64,000 nucleotides of DNA from NCBI RefSeq assembly GCF_010587385.1, contig NZ_CP047475.1, positions 620,001-684,000 on the forward strand, given 5' to 3'. Origin of the DNA: Vibrio astriarenae (GTDB lineage: Bacteria; Pseudomonadota; Gammaproteobacteria; Enterobacterales; Vibrionaceae). The notes under the pieces were generated by a model that worked only from the letters and a program-made list of their open reading frames with translations, did not search any database and was not told the DNA's origin. The position numbers were made by a program, and so were the translations under genes. Positions 32,436-42,831 of this stretch are shown here, piece by piece; within the stretch, counting starts at the first letter, position 1; each line of letters starts with the position of its first letter.

Positions 32436-33920
32436 ATGGTACCTGTTGTTGCCTTAGTAGGGCGTCCGAACGTTGGTAAATCAACGTTATTTAACCGATT
32501 GACTCGTACTCGCGACGCATTGGTTGCGGATTTCCCAGGGTTAACTCGTGACCGTAAGTACGGCCAGGCTAAGCTTGGTGAACACGAATTTATCGTGATT
32601 GATACTGGCGGTATCGATGGTACGGAAGAAGGTGTAGAAACCAAAATGGCAGAGCAGTCGCTAGCGGCGATTGATGAAGCCGATGTTGTACTGTTCATGG
32701 TCGATGGCCGTGCAGGTCTAACACCATCTGATGTCGCAATTTCTAATCACCTGCGTAAAATTGAAAAGCCATCTATGCTGGTGGTGAACAAAGTTGATGG
32801 AATCGACTCGGATGCAGCAAGTGCCGATTTCTGGCAGCTTGGCGTAGAAAACATGTATCAGATTGCGGCTGCACATGGCCGTGGTGTGAGTGCATTGATC
32901 GACCGTGCTCTTAATCCATTTGCTGAACAGCTTCTTGAAGAGCAAGGTCAGATCGAGGATCTTACCGAGTTTGAAGATGTTGAAGAAGAGAAGCTAGATT
33001 ACACCGAAGAAGAAGCGGAAGAAGAGTACAAGCGCCTTCAAGAGAAACCGATCAAATTGGCGATCATTGGTCGTCCAAATGTGGGTAAATCAACGCTGAC
33101 TAACCGTATCTTAGGTGAAGAGCGTGTGGTTGTATACGATATGCCAGGAACAACGCGTGATTCCATCTATATTCCGATGGAGCGCGATGGTCGCGAATAC
33201 GTACTGATCGATACTGCAGGTGTTCGTCGCCGTAAACGCATCAACGAGACTGTTGAGAAGTTCTCAGTTGTTAAGACCCTAAAAGCGGTTGAAGATGCGA
33301 ACGTTGTACTGCTGGTTATTGACGCTCGTGAAAACATTTCTGATCAAGATCTAAGCCTACTTGGTTTCGCACTGAATGCAGGACGTTCCATTGTTATTGC
33401 AGTCAACAAGTGGGACGGCTTAGATATGGATGTGAAAGAGCACGTTAAGAAAGAGCTAGACCGTCGTCTAGGTTTTGTTGACTTTGCTCGCATTCACTTC
33501 ATTTCAGCGCTTCATGGTACAGGTGTAGGTCACTTGTTTGAATCGGTTCAGGAAGCTTACAAGTCTGCGACAACGCGAGTCGGTACGTCAGTTCTTACGC
33601 GCATTATGAAGATGGCTACTGATGATCACCAACCACCGATGGTTCGTGGTCGCCGTGTGAAATTGAAGTACGCGCACGCGGGGGGCTACAATCCACCGAT
33701 CGTAGTTATTCACGGTAACTTGGTAAATGAACTACCAGATTCATACAAGCGTTACTTGATGAACTACTACCGCAAGTCTCTGGAAATCATGGGTACGCCA
33801 ATTCGTATTCAGTTCCAAAGCAGCGAAAACCCATTTGAGGGTAAAACAAGTAAGATGACTCTTTCTCAAGAGCGTAAGCGTAAGAAGCTTATGGGCATGA
33901 TGAAGAATCGCAAGAAATAA
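32436..33920 (+). CDS. der: Double-GTPase ribosome assembly factor Der (EngA)
   Basis: 494 residues with two tandem G domains: P-loops [12 protein letters not shown] (near residue 8) and [12 protein letters not shown] (near 210), each with DTGG/DTAG and NKxD motifs. An acidic linker ([17 protein letters not shown]) separates them, and a KH-like C-terminal domain follows. Essential for 50S subunit assembly. Confidence 0.97.
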   Translation: MVPVVALVGRPNVGKSTLFNRLTRTRDALVADFPGLTRDRKYGQAKLGEHEFIVIDTGGIDGTEEGVETKMAEQSLAAIDEADVVLFMVDGRAGLTPSDVAISNHLRKIEKPSMLVVNKVDGIDSDAASADFWQLGVENMYQIAAAHGRGVSALIDRALNPFAEQLLEEQGQIEDLTEFEDVEEEKLDYTEEEAEEEYKRLQEKPIKLAIIGRPNVGKSTLTNRILGEERVVVYDMPGTTRDSIYIPMERDGREYVLIDTAGVRRRKRINETVEKFSVVKTLKAVEDANVVLLVIDARENISDQDLSLLGFALNAGRSIVIAVNKWDGLDMDVKEHVKKELDRRLGFVDFARIHFISALHGTGVGHLFESVQEAYKSATTRVGTSVLTRIMKMATDDHQPPMVRGRRVKLKYAHAGGYNPPIVVIHGNLVNELPDSYKRYLMNYYRKSLEIMGTPIRIQFQSSENPFEGKTSKMTLSQERKRKKLMGMMKNRKK

Positions 33921-33938
33921 AGAATAACGATTGATTTT

Positions 33939-33973
33939 AAAGCGCTATAGACGGCAGTCTATAGCGCTTTTTT
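33939..33973 (+). terminator. der terminator
   Basis: AAAGCGCTATAGAC-GGCA-GTCTATAGCGCTTT plus T-run: 14-bp perfect stem. Confidence 0.92.
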
Positions 33974-33995
33974 GCATTTATCCCGAGGAGTGAAT

Positions 33996-34871
33996 ATGCA
34001 ACTTTCTCCAACGACTGTGAAATTTTGCCACAACACTTGGTCGCTTTCGGCGCAAGTACAACTAGTCAAGCATGAAGAAGGTAAAACGTACCTGATTGCC
34101 AACCAAACCCCTTTTCACCCAGTAAGCCATATATGGCCAGATCATCCCGCGGATCGAGGGGAAGTTATTGTTGATGGTCATACCTATTCGGTAGTCGATT
34201 GCCTTGTCGGGGCCGTCGAGCTTGCAACGCAAGATCTACACGTCGATAAAGCAATTCCTGTAAAACGTGATGAGTTTGGTTGGGCCTTTGTTGTCGTGCA
34301 TGTGTTAGAGCAAGAGCTAACTCCTGTAATCGGCGCTAACGTTGAGTTCAATGTAGATAAAAACTATCAGCAAGCATTGAGCCGAGGTCATAGTGCAGGG
34401 CACCTTGCTTATCTTGCGCTGAACAAAGTGCTGGTTGAAGGTGGTTACTGGCGTAAAAAGGCCGATCGCAAAGACCCACATGGCAATTACGACTTTAATA
34501 GCTACGCGCAAGAGACAAGCTTTGTCACCGAAGACCAGTGTATTGATCTATATCGATTGGGTAAAACTTTACGCAAGCGCGGCTTGAACAGGGCGGATAT
34601 GCTGACAGACTTGCCGGATATTATGCTGCAGGTAAACCAGCAGCTTGAGAGTTGGCTAGCAGGTGGTGCTGATGTGGCTATGGAGTGTCAGGGAGAAGCT
34701 TTGACCAACTCACGCTATTGGCATTGTGATCTCGGTGAAGAAGCACCAGCCGTGATTCCATGTGGCGGCACACACGTGCAGTCTCTTCAAGAGTATGCTG
34801 AAATTAATGTTCAGTTAACAGCTGTCGATAGCCAAAATGTTGAAATGCTGACACGTGTAAAAGCAGCATAG
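33996..34871 (+). CDS. Stand-alone alanyl-tRNA editing protein (AlaX-like)
   Basis: 291 residues resembling the editing half of alanyl-tRNA synthetase without its aminoacylation domain. Zn-site motifs: HSAGH (His132, His136) and CGGTH (Cys256, His260). Expected to hydrolyse Ser- or Gly-tRNA(Ala) in trans. The N-terminal 90 residues look like the small beta domain of AlaX-II types. Start at ATG 33996 preceded by GAGGAG; the longer frame from 33972 begins inside the der terminator. Single-gene unit. Confidence 0.82.
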   Translation: MQLSPTTVKFCHNTWSLSAQVQLVKHEEGKTYLIANQTPFHPVSHIWPDHPADRGEVIVDGHTYSVVDCLVGAVELATQDLHVDKAIPVKRDEFGWAFVVVHVLEQELTPVIGANVEFNVDKNYQQALSRGHSAGHLAYLALNKVLVEGGYWRKKADRKDPHGNYDFNSYAQETSFVTEDQCIDLYRLGKTLRKRGLNRADMLTDLPDIMLQVNQQLESWLAGGADVAMECQGEALTNSRYWHCDLGEEAPAVIPCGGTHVQSLQEYAEINVQLTAVDSQNVEMLTRVKAA

Positions 34872-35136
34872 TTCAATTATGATCAATTTATTAAATTCTG
34901 ATTTTGTGGTAAAAAATGAGCTTTCCAGATTAATGTTCTATTTTAAATTGAAATGCAGCACATGTAACTTATGCTTTCGGTATGTGGTTATATAAATGTT
35001 CTTAATCGGGCAGATCGCTGATCACATGGGAAAATGCCGATGATCGCTGTTTGATCTTTTAGATGACAAAGATCATGTTAACTCAATTAAGATGGCGTAT
35101 CTTAATGGGTAGTTGATTCTGTGAGAGAAGTGAGAA

Positions 35137-35370
35137 ATGACAGAGAATATATGTCCAAAGTGCCAATCGGATCTGGAATGGGATGCAGGGTATGTATGCA
35201 CTCCGTGCTCGTCTAGGTACCAAAAGATTGGGTACTGTCCAGATTGCTCTGTGCAGTTAGAAAAACTGCAAGCGTGTGGTGCGGCCAGTTACTTTTGTAA
35301 CTCCTGCAATGAGCTCAAGTCTAAATCGAGAGTCAGGTTTGAGTTTAAAGTTGAAAAAGCTGAGAGCTAA
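35137..35370 (+). CDS. yfgJ: Zinc-ribbon protein YfgJ
   Basis: 77 residues with three CxxC-type pairs (CPKC, CTPC, CPDC and CNSC), forming two zinc ribbons. It matches the E. coli YfgJ pattern including QACGAASYFC and the der–yfgJ–xseA neighbourhood. Function unknown. A shared bidirectional terminator follows. Confidence 0.85.
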   Translation: MTENICPKCQSDLEWDAGYVCTPCSSRYQKIGYCPDCSVQLEKLQACGAASYFCNSCNELKSKSRVRFEFKVEKAES

Positions 35371-35400
35371 TAGAAAAGGGGCGTGATGCCCCTTTTCTAT
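35370..35400. terminator. Bidirectional terminator between yfgJ and xseA
   Basis: ATAGAAAAGGGGC-GTGAT-GCCCCTTTTCTAT, a perfect 13-bp stem with A/T flanks serving the convergent genes. Confidence 0.92.
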
Positions 35401-36732
35401 TTATTGCACGATAGACGTCACTTTACCTTTCGCGACGCGGGTAATGAGCACGTCTCCTGTTTGCACTTGCTCTTGCTCGGTGATCACTTCACCAGACTCT
35501 AGCTGGGTAATTGAGTAACCACGTTTGAGGGTTGCAAGTGGGCTGACCGTGTCGAGCTTTTCTGCTGCGAGTGCCAGCTTGTGTCGGGATAGGAGCATGC
35601 GACGCTTCATCGCTTCGATCAGCTTCTGCTGCGATTGAGTCAGTTGATGCGTTTGCTGCTGGATCACACGAGTTGGTGATGCTTGCTGGAGACGATACTG
35701 CTTCCGCTCTACTGCATCGTATTGGCGCAGGACGTACTGCTGCATTGCGCGCTGAAGGCGACGTTCAAGATCATCGAGTTGTTGGGATTGACGTTCAAGC
35801 TGGTAGCTGGGATGCTGCTTTTCAAGGCGATGCATCAAGTGGATTAGTGTTTGTCTTTGCTGTTGGAAGTACAATTTACTCGCATTAAAAAGCTTATTAA
35901 CTCGAACTTGCACATTTTGCGTTTTGTGGCTGTTGTCTCGGCTTACCAACTCTGCTGCTGCAGAAGGCGTTGGGGCACGCATATCAGCGACAAAATCGGC
36001 AATGGTCACATCTATTTCATGCCCCACTGCGCTGATAATCGGAATTTGGCTGGCAGCAATGGTTCGAGCGACAATTTCCTCGTTGAAGCACCATAAATCT
36101 TCCAGAGAGCCACCACCACGACCGACAATTAACACATCACATTCATTGCGATCGTTCGCTGTACCAATCGCTTGTGCGATACGAATTGCTGCACCCTCTC
36201 CCTGAACCATCGTTGGGTAAATCACAACGGGTAAAGAGGGATCGCGACGTTTCAGTACATCCAATATGTCAAATAATGCAGCGCCAGTTTGCGAGGTGAT
36301 CACCCCAACGCGAGTAGGGTGCTCTGGCAATGGTCGTTTATTGGTTTGAGCGAATAGCCCTTCACCAGCGAGACGCATTTTCAGCTCTTCAAATTGCTGC
36401 TGCAGTCGGCCATCACCTTCCGGTTGCATGCTGTCGATGATCAATTGGTAATCGCCACGTGGTTCATAAAGGGATAAACGCGCCTTGACCAACACTTGCT
36501 GACCCGCTTGCGGTTTAAAGGTGACTCGGCGATTGTTGCCTTTGAACATGGCGCACTTAACTTGAGCGCGAGCGTCTTTGAGGGTGAAGTACCAGTGACC
36601 AGAGATTGGCGCTGAAAAGTTAGAGATTTCTCCCACCAACCAAACAATGCCCATTTCATTTTCGAGCAGTAAACGAACTTCAGAATTTAGACGAGAAACA
36701 GTGAAAATATTCGGGTTGGACGCAGCGGGCAC
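35401..36732 (-). CDS. xseA: Exodeoxyribonuclease VII large subunit
   Basis: 443 residues: N-terminal OB fold ([40 protein letters not shown]), catalytic core ([43 protein letters not shown]) and a long coiled coil. Degrades single-stranded DNA processively with XseB. Start assigned to GTG 36732, which places the first residue exactly as in E. coli; the open frame continues to 36858 but that passes through a promoter-like TATTAT (36772-36777), so the longer product is unlikely. Divergent from guaB. Confidence 0.9.
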   Translation of the reverse strand: MPAASNPNIFTVSRLNSEVRLLLENEMGIVWLVGEISNFSAPISGHWYFTLKDARAQVKCAMFKGNNRRVTFKPQAGQQVLVKARLSLYEPRGDYQLIIDSMQPEGDGRLQQQFEELKMRLAGEGLFAQTNKRPLPEHPTRVGVITSQTGAALFDILDVLKRRDPSLPVVIYPTMVQGEGAAIRIAQAIGTANDRNECDVLIVGRGGGSLEDLWCFNEEIVARTIAASQIPIISAVGHEIDVTIADFVADMRAPTPSAAAELVSRDNSHKTQNVQVRVNKLFNASKLYFQQQRQTLIHLMHRLEKQHPSYQLERQSQQLDDLERRLQRAMQQYVLRQYDAVERKQYRLQQASPTRVIQQQTHQLTQSQQKLIEAMKRRMLLSRHKLALAAEKLDTVSPLATLKRGYSITQLESGEVITEQEQVQTGDVLITRVAKGKVTSIVQ

Positions 36733-36820
36733 GGCTAATCTCAAGACATGAGTATGGAAGTTAGCGGCAATATAATACATATCAAGGGGGGAAATGCAAA
36801 TTAAAAATAGAAAAATGTGT

Positions 36821-36848
36821 AGCCAAGCGATTGCGTTGACCGTATAAT
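36821..36848 (+). promoter_or_regulatory. guaBA promoter with PurR-like operator
   Basis: A TATAAT at 36843-36848 followed by CCCTCCGC serves guaB. AGCCAAGCGATTGCGT (36821-36836) matches 12 of 16 positions of the PurR box (ACGCAAACGTTTGCGT) and overlaps the -35 position, suggesting repression by PurR with hypoxanthine or guanine. The -35 itself is poor. Confidence 0.6.
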
Positions 36849-36949
36849 CCCTCCGCAATATCTAATCCAAAGCAGTTTACTGCCACTCATTATGCGAAAC
36901 GATGAGTTTGGATTTACCCATTTACCTTTCCTATTGTGAGATATTGCAA

Positions 36950-38413
36950 ATGCTAAGAATTGCCAAAGAAGCGCTGACATTCGACGACGTATTACTTGTG
37001 CCAGCACACTCCACCGTTCTCCCAAACACAGCTGATCTTCGCACTCAGCTGACGAAGAATATTACCCTCAACATCCCAATGATCTCTGCATCTATGGATA
37101 CAGTGACTGAAGCTCGCCTAGCTATCGCACTTGCGCAAGAAGGCGGCGTTGGTTTCATCCATAAGAACATGTCTATTGAGCAGCAAGCGGCTGAAGTTCG
37201 TAAAGTTAAGAAATTCGAAGCGGGTGTTGTTACGGATCCAGTGACAGTTAATCCACAAGCGACAATTGCTGATGTCGTTGCTTTGACTGAAAAGCACGGC
37301 TTTGCCGGTTTCCCTGTTGTGACAGAAAGCAATGAGCTTGTTGGTATCATCACAGGCCGTGACGTACGTTTTGTAACTGACCTTTCTAAGTCTGTTGAAG
37401 CAGTAATGACGCCAAAAGAGCGTTTGGCTTCAGTTAAAGAAGGCGCAACTCGTGAAGAAGTGCAAGAGAAGATGCACGAAGCGCGTGTTGAAAAAGTACT
37501 TGTTGTGAACGAAGAGTTCCAGCTAACAGGTATGATTACTGCAAAAGACTTCCACAAAGCAGAGCGTAAGCCGAATGCATGTAAAGATGCACAAGGTCGT
37601 CTGCGTGTTGGTGCTGCTGTTGGTGCTGGTGCTGGTAACGAAGAGCGCGTTGCTGCTCTTGTTGAAGCAGGTATCGATGTTCTACTTATTGACTCTTCTC
37701 ACGGTCACTCTGAAGGTGTCTTGAACCGTATCCGTGAAACTCGCGCAGCATACCCAGATCTCGACATCGTTGGCGGTAACGTAGCAACGGGTGCAGGCGC
37801 AAAAGCGCTAATCGACGCTGGTGTAAGTGCCGTTAAAGTAGGTATCGGCCCTGGCTCAATCTGTACAACTCGTATCGTAACAGGTGTTGGTGTTCCTCAA
37901 GTTACCGCTATCGCAGATGCGGTAGAAGTGGCAAATGAGCACGGTATCCCAGTGATTGCTGATGGTGGTATCCGTTTCTCTGGTGACATCTGTAAAGCCA
38001 TCGTTGCTGGTGCGTCTTGTGTCATGGTTGGCTCTATGTTCGCAGGTACAGAAGAAGCGCCGGGTGAGGTCATTCTATACAACGGTCGTTCATACAAAGC
38101 ATATCGTGGCATGGGCTCTCTTGGCGCTATGTCTCAAGGCTCTTCAGACCGTTACTTCCAAACTGATAATGCGGCAGACAAACTTGTTCCTGAAGGCATT
38201 GAAGGTCGTATCGCATACAAAGGCCGTCTAAAAGAGATCGTACACCAGCAAATGGGTGGTCTACGTTCAAGCATGGGGCTTACCGGCTCTGCAACCATTG
38301 AAGATATGCGCACGAAAGCTGAATTTGTTCGTATCTCTGGTGCAGGTATGGCTGAGTCACACGTACATGACGTTCAAATTACTAAGGAAGCGCCAAACTA
38401 CCGTCGCGGTTAA
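36950..38413 (+). CDS. guaB: IMP dehydrogenase
   Basis: 487 residues converting IMP to XMP with NAD+. A catalytic barrel is interrupted by two CBS domains (about 95-205); catalytic Cys305 in GPGSICTTR, the same number as E. coli. Start ATG 36950 ([18 protein letters not shown]). First gene of guaBA. Confidence 0.97.
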   Translation: MLRIAKEALTFDDVLLVPAHSTVLPNTADLRTQLTKNITLNIPMISASMDTVTEARLAIALAQEGGVGFIHKNMSIEQQAAEVRKVKKFEAGVVTDPVTVNPQATIADVVALTEKHGFAGFPVVTESNELVGIITGRDVRFVTDLSKSVEAVMTPKERLASVKEGATREEVQEKMHEARVEKVLVVNEEFQLTGMITAKDFHKAERKPNACKDAQGRLRVGAAVGAGAGNEERVAALVEAGIDVLLIDSSHGHSEGVLNRIRETRAAYPDLDIVGGNVATGAGAKALIDAGVSAVKVGIGPGSICTTRIVTGVGVPQVTAIADAVEVANEHGIPVIADGGIRFSGDICKAIVAGASCVMVGSMFAGTEEAPGEVILYNGRSYKAYRGMGSLGAMSQGSSDRYFQTDNAADKLVPEGIEGRIAYKGRLKEIVHQQMGGLRSSMGLTGSATIEDMRTKAEFVRISGAGMAESHVHDVQITKEAPNYRRG

Positions 38414-38490
38414 TTTCTTATCAAACTAAATTATTTTGTATAAGAAAGACCTGACGAAAACGTTTGCTTTTTTCCTTGAAGCATTGAAGA

Positions 38491-38516
38491 GAGGCGAGTA
38501 AACTCGCCTCGTTTTC
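38491..38516 (+). terminator. guaB–guaA intercistronic hairpin
   Basis: GAGGCGAG-TAAA-CTCGCCTC then GTTTTC. A short T-run suggests partial termination, lowering guaA relative to guaB. Confidence 0.65.
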
Positions 38517-38544
38517 TTAATCCAGCTTAAAAAGACTGCCTAAA

Positions 38545-40098
38545 ATGACGAAAAATATTCATGACCAACGTATCCTGATCCTAGACTTTGGATCGCAATA
38601 CACTCAGCTAGTCGCACGCCGTGTTCGTGAGATCGGTGTTTACTGTGAACTATGGAGCTGGGACGTAGAAGAAGCGGATATTCGTGAATTCAACCCAGAC
38701 GGTATCATCCTATCTGGTGGCCCTGAAAGCGTAACGGAAGAAAACTCTCCGCGCGCACCTCAATATGTATTCGACTCTGGCGTTCCTGTTCTTGGTGTAT
38801 GCTACGGCATGCAAACGATGGCAGAACAGCTTGGCGGTAAAGTCGCTAGCTCAGAAGAGCGCGAGTTTGGTTACGCACAGGTGAGTGTTTCTGGCGAATC
38901 TGCAATCTTTAAAGATCTTGAAGCGACTCAAGATGTTTGGATGAGCCACGGTGACAAGGTTGTCGAGATCCCAGCGGATTTCGTTAAAGTTGGCGAGACA
39001 GAAACGTGTCCATACGCAGCGATGGCGAACGAAGAGAAGAAATACTACGGCGTTCAATTCCACCCAGAAGTGACACACACGAAACAAGGCCTACAGATGC
39101 TTGAGAACTTCGTTCTTGGCGTATGTGGTTGTGAGCGTCTTTGGACTTCTGAATCAATCATCGAAGATGCGGTTGCTCGTATCAAAGAGCAAGTCGGCGA
39201 TGATGAAGTGATTCTAGGCCTATCTGGTGGTGTTGACTCATCAGTTGTCGCTATGCTGGTACACCGTGCAATCGGTGACAAACTCACATGTGTATTTGTT
39301 GACAACGGTCTTCTTCGTCTCAACGAAGGTCAGCAAGTCATGGATATGTTTGGCGACAAGTTCGGCCTAAACATTATCAAAGTGGATGCAGAAGAGCGTT
39401 TCCTAACAGCGCTTGAAGGCAAGTCTGATCCAGAAGACAAGCGTAAGACAATCGGTCACGTATTTGTCGACGTTTTCGACGAAGAGTCGAAGAAGCTTGA
39501 AAATGCGAAGTGGCTTGCTCAAGGGACTATCTACCCTGACGTGATTGAATCTGCAGCCTCTAAGACGGGCAAAGCGCACGTAATCAAGTCTCACCACAAC
39601 GTGGGTGGCCTGCCAGATGATATGGAAATGGGTCTTGTTGAGCCTCTGCGTGAGCTGTTCAAAGATGAAGTTCGCAAGATTGGTCTAGAGCTTGGCCTTC
39701 CTTACGACATGCTATACCGTCACCCATTCCCGGGTCCTGGTCTAGGTGTTCGTGTTCTTGGCGAGATTAAGAAAGAGTACTGTGACCTGCTACGTCGTGC
39801 AGACGCTATCTTTATTGAAGAGCTACATGCTGCTGACCTTTACCACAAAGTGTCTCAAGCATTCACGGTATTCCTACCAGTACGCTCTGTTGGTGTCATG
39901 GGTGACGGTCGTAAATACGATTGGGTTGTATCACTGCGCGCAGTAGAAACGATCGACTTTATGACGGCACACTGGGCACACCTACCATACGATTTCCTAG
40001 GTAAGGTTTCTAACCGTATCATCAATGAAATCGATGGTATCTCACGTGTTGTTTACGATATCTCTGGTAAGCCGCCAGCGACAATCGAGTGGGAATAA
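38545..40098 (+). CDS. guaA: GMP synthase (glutamine-hydrolysing)
   Basis: 517 residues: glutamine amidotransferase domain with Cys in GVCYGMQ and His/Glu in HPEVTHT, then ATP-pyrophosphatase P-loop [11 protein letters not shown] and the C-terminal dimerisation domain ending in PPATIEWE. Makes GMP from XMP. Confidence 0.98.
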   Translation: MTKNIHDQRILILDFGSQYTQLVARRVREIGVYCELWSWDVEEADIREFNPDGIILSGGPESVTEENSPRAPQYVFDSGVPVLGVCYGMQTMAEQLGGKVASSEEREFGYAQVSVSGESAIFKDLEATQDVWMSHGDKVVEIPADFVKVGETETCPYAAMANEEKKYYGVQFHPEVTHTKQGLQMLENFVLGVCGCERLWTSESIIEDAVARIKEQVGDDEVILGLSGGVDSSVVAMLVHRAIGDKLTCVFVDNGLLRLNEGQQVMDMFGDKFGLNIIKVDAEERFLTALEGKSDPEDKRKTIGHVFVDVFDEESKKLENAKWLAQGTIYPDVIESAASKTGKAHVIKSHHNVGGLPDDMEMGLVEPLRELFKDEVRKIGLELGLPYDMLYRHPFPGPGLGVRVLGEIKKEYCDLLRRADAIFIEELHAADLYHKVSQAFTVFLPVRSVGVMGDGRKYDWVVSLRAVETIDFMTAHWAHLPYDFLGKVSNRIINEIDGISRVVYDISGKPPATIEWE

Positions 40099-40121
40099 AC
40101 ACTTAAAGTAACAAACACGAC

Positions 40122-40149
40122 AAAGCCTTGGTTATGCCAAGGCTTTTTT
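40122..40149 (+). terminator. guaA terminator
   Basis: AAAGCCTTGG-TTAT-GCCAAGGCTTTTTT, 9-10 bp stem. Confidence 0.85.
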
Positions 40150-40159
40150 ACGTTTGGGG

Positions 40160-40768
40160 CTAGGGATCGTTTCTAATTATCTCCCCGTACTTGAGCATTA
40201 ATTCTGCAAGTGTCGTGACCTCAAGCTTCTTCAAAATGTTTGATCGATGAACCTCAATGGTTCTCAGTGATAGGCACAGTTGATCGGCGATTTGTTGATT
40301 GCGCCTCCCCGAAGTAAGCAAATCCAGAACCTGACTCTCTCGTTTTGATAGTGTGTGGTACTTTTGCAGATACTGATCGATCACGGCTTGCTGTTTGGAT
40401 AAATCCAGGCAGCGATAGATTGCCGCAACGAGAGCTTCCCCATCGACGGGTTTTTGAAGAAAGTCGATCGCGCCTTTTTTTAGTGCCTCTACAGCCGAGG
40501 GTATATCACCATGCCCAGTCAGAAAAATGACTTTGAGTGGGCTGTATTCGTTGATGAGCTGCTGATGAACCTCTTGTCCTAACATTTCAGGCATACGCAT
40601 GTCTAGGATTGCACACCCCGGCTGTGTAATGTCGGTATGCTCGAAAAATGCTTTCCCAGAGGAAAAAGTGACAACCTCTAAGCCGTAGCTATCCAGAAGA
40701 AATTTTAGAGACTCTCTGACTTCTCGCTCATCATCGACGAGGTACACGGGTAAATGGGGTTGGTTCAT
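40160..40768 (-). CDS. FixJ/NarL-type response regulator (TtrR-like)
   Basis: 202 residues. Receiver domain with phospho-acceptor Asp56 (CAILDMRMPEM), acidic pocket VDDE and Lys in FLQKPVD; C-terminal LuxR-type helix-turn-helix (LSKRESQVLDLLTSGRRNQQIADQLCLSLRTIEVHRSNILKKL). The start ATG 40768 overlaps the kinase stop in a TAATG, so the pair is translationally coupled; a TTG two codons upstream is the alternative. The best-known relatives with this partner type are TtrR/ThsR (tetrathionate, thiosulfate). Likely controls the divergent operon starting at 42832. Confidence 0.88.
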   Translation of the reverse strand: MNQPHLPVYLVDDEREVRESLKFLLDSYGLEVVTFSSGKAFFEHTDITQPGCAILDMRMPEMLGQEVHQQLINEYSPLKVIFLTGHGDIPSAVEALKKGAIDFLQKPVDGEALVAAIYRCLDLSKQQAVIDQYLQKYHTLSKRESQVLDLLTSGRRNQQIADQLCLSLRTIEVHRSNILKKLEVTTLAELMLKYGEIIRNDP

Positions 40769-42540
40769 TAGCAATTGTCTCTTTTTGGAATCGTAACATT
40801 GGCGATACAGCCTGGTGTTGTATTACTGAGTGAGAGTCGCCCACCGTGTTTTTCTACGACATCTTGGCAAATAGATAAACCAAGGCCCAATCCGCTATCC
40901 TTAGTAGAAAAGAAGGCGCTGTGGATCTCTTCATTACTCGCAATCAGCCCACAGCCATTATCGTGAACAGTGATGTTGATGTTTGTCGTGTCGTAGCAGA
41001 GAAGAACCTTAACACGAAGCGTTTCTCTCTCAGAGGCAACAGATTGGCAAGCGTCACTTGCGTTACTTAACAAGTTTAAAAGTACTTGTTGCATACCGAC
41101 ATAGTCAAATTGAGCGGCGTAGGGCTGGCCGATGGTTTCCAATGAAAGCGAAATCGAGTGACGTCTGAAATTGGACTCAATCAACTCCATCGACTCTTTG
41201 ATAAAAGTAATAGGATCACAGAGTGTGAACTCAGTTTCTCTTCTTTTAACTAGAGCCCTTAAGCGCTGAATAATTTCACTCGCTGATGACGCTTGTTGGT
41301 CTATTTTTTTCAGTGTGCCCTTGAGATCACTGACTTCGCGGCCTCTGTCCATAAAGTTAACTAAGCCACGAGAGTAGTTTTTTATTGCAGAGAGAGGCTG
41401 GTTGATTTCATGAGCCAAGCTGGAGCCTAACTCCCCGATGATCATCGTTCTTTGCACATGCTCCAATACCGCATTTTTCTCTTTTAACTCATCCAGAGAG
41501 CGTTCTAGTTTTTTTCGGTTCTGGTTGAATCGATAAGTAAGAAGAAGGTGATAGCCTGCCATGGCAAGAATTGAGATGACGATAATGATGACAACATAGT
41601 GATGCCTTTTCGCCAATTCTAAAAGGCGCTGCTCCCACTCTTTTTGCAAAGGGTGCATATCTAAGTACTTATATACCTTGTCAACATCAGTATTACTGAC
41701 TGGAAATGTCCAACCTATGCTGTAGAGGGCTTGAGCTGCCGGGTGATCCTCTGGCATAGCCAGTAGCGCTTGTGACACCTGTTTTCCAATCCGATCTTCC
41801 GCTTGGTCTGTTTTGGCCCATGTCCAGTTTGGGTAAAGAGGTGTACTCACTGCACAACTTGAATTGTATGGGCGCTGCTCGTTAATGACTCTTAAGTTTG
41901 AGGGTTCAATGACACCATCCAATAGCATGTTTTCATACGTACAAGCCGGAACAATCCCGACCTCTATATCCCCTCGAATGACTGAGCGAATAATATTGTC
42001 CGTTGGCGGGCCCGTGAAAGAAATGTTGCGAAAGAATGTGGAAGCGGGCAGGTTGCGACGTTCAATTTCGTAGAAAAAAGCCAGAAATCCACCAAATGCT
42101 TTAGGGTCCACTGCTGCCATCGTCTTGCGCGACAAATCTTCAAAACTTGCGTAAGGCGACTCCTCTCTCACTAGCACCACAGACGCAATTGAACGACTTT
42201 GATTGTCGCTAAATCCGGTTTTTAGGGTGGCTAAACCTGTGACTTCAAATTGGCGCGACAGCGTAGTCGCTTGACCTGGACTGGTTAAAACAAAGTCTAA
42301 CTGGTCTTCAAGAAACTCCTGTTCGAGAAGATCGAAGTTATAGGTATAGAGGTGAAAACGTGAGTTGGGAATCTGAGATTCAAGCCAATCAAGAGTTGGT
42401 CGCCAATGCTCTTGTGTGTGGCTATGGCCACGAAGGGCTAACACACCGACTTTGTAGTGCTCTATATCGTCTGCAGTCGCAGACGCACTAGCGAGTAAAG
42501 TCAGAAAGAGGGAAATAAGAGTAATGAGATAACGCTTCAT
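40768..42540 (-). CDS. Sensor histidine kinase with PhnD-like periplasmic domain (TtrS-like)
   Basis: 590 residues. Signal peptide (ends ASATA), then a periplasmic binding-protein domain of the phosphate/phosphonate (PhnD) type over about 28-290 (YKVGVLALRG, DFVLTSPGQATTLSRQ). One transmembrane helix is at about 311-333, followed by a coiled linker, HisKA with His377 in LAHEINQPLSAIKNYS, and HATPase (NLLSNASDAC, DNGCGL, GLGLGLSICQDVVEKHGG). This architecture is that of TtrS and ThsS, which detect tetrathionate and thiosulfate. The ligand here is inferred, not shown. Divergent from a rhodanese/redox operon, which supports a sulfur-compound signal. Confidence 0.88.
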   Translation of the reverse strand: MKRYLITLISLFLTLLASASATADDIEHYKVGVLALRGHSHTQEHWRPTLDWLESQIPNSRFHLYTYNFDLLEQEFLEDQLDFVLTSPGQATTLSRQFEVTGLATLKTGFSDNQSRSIASVVLVREESPYASFEDLSRKTMAAVDPKAFGGFLAFFYEIERRNLPASTFFRNISFTGPPTDNIIRSVIRGDIEVGIVPACTYENMLLDGVIEPSNLRVINEQRPYNSSCAVSTPLYPNWTWAKTDQAEDRIGKQVSQALLAMPEDHPAAQALYSIGWTFPVSNTDVDKVYKYLDMHPLQKEWEQRLLELAKRHHYVVIIIVISILAMAGYHLLLTYRFNQNRKKLERSLDELKEKNAVLEHVQRTMIIGELGSSLAHEINQPLSAIKNYSRGLVNFMDRGREVSDLKGTLKKIDQQASSASEIIQRLRALVKRRETEFTLCDPITFIKESMELIESNFRRHSISLSLETIGQPYAAQFDYVGMQQVLLNLLSNASDACQSVASERETLRVKVLLCYDTTNINITVHDNGCGLIASNEEIHSAFFSTKDSGLGLGLSICQDVVEKHGGRLSLSNTTPGCIANVTIPKRDNC

Positions 42541-42831
42541 AGTGAGTTACTTTTGGGATCTGACGCAATTATTTTTAGTTTTGTCATTAAGTGGTTTGTC
42601 TCAGATCAAGAGAAGTTGATTACTGTGGAAAACCACAATATTCATCAGGTCTATGAACTAGGAGAATTCACCAATACCACTTAGTGGGTAGAAGAATTCT
42701 AGTTGGCTTTGCACTCTTCGAAGCACAAATAACGAATAAGTAAGCTTCATTTAATAAGAGGTAAGGCATTGAACCTAATTAATTTAGCTCATTTGAGCGT
42801 TTTAACTTTTAAATTATATTGGATAGACGTG
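42541..42831. promoter_or_regulatory. Divergent control region with two palindromes
   Basis: About 290 bp between the kinase and the rhodanese operon. Two operator-like palindromes: TGTGG-AAAA-CCACA (42624-42637) and CCACT-T-AGTGG (42677-42687). The second is nested concentrically inside an outer repeat (AACTA..GAATTC at 42656-42669 and GAATTCTAGTT at 42694-42704). They are candidate sites for the response regulator. No -10/-35 pair could be fixed. Confidence 0.55.
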
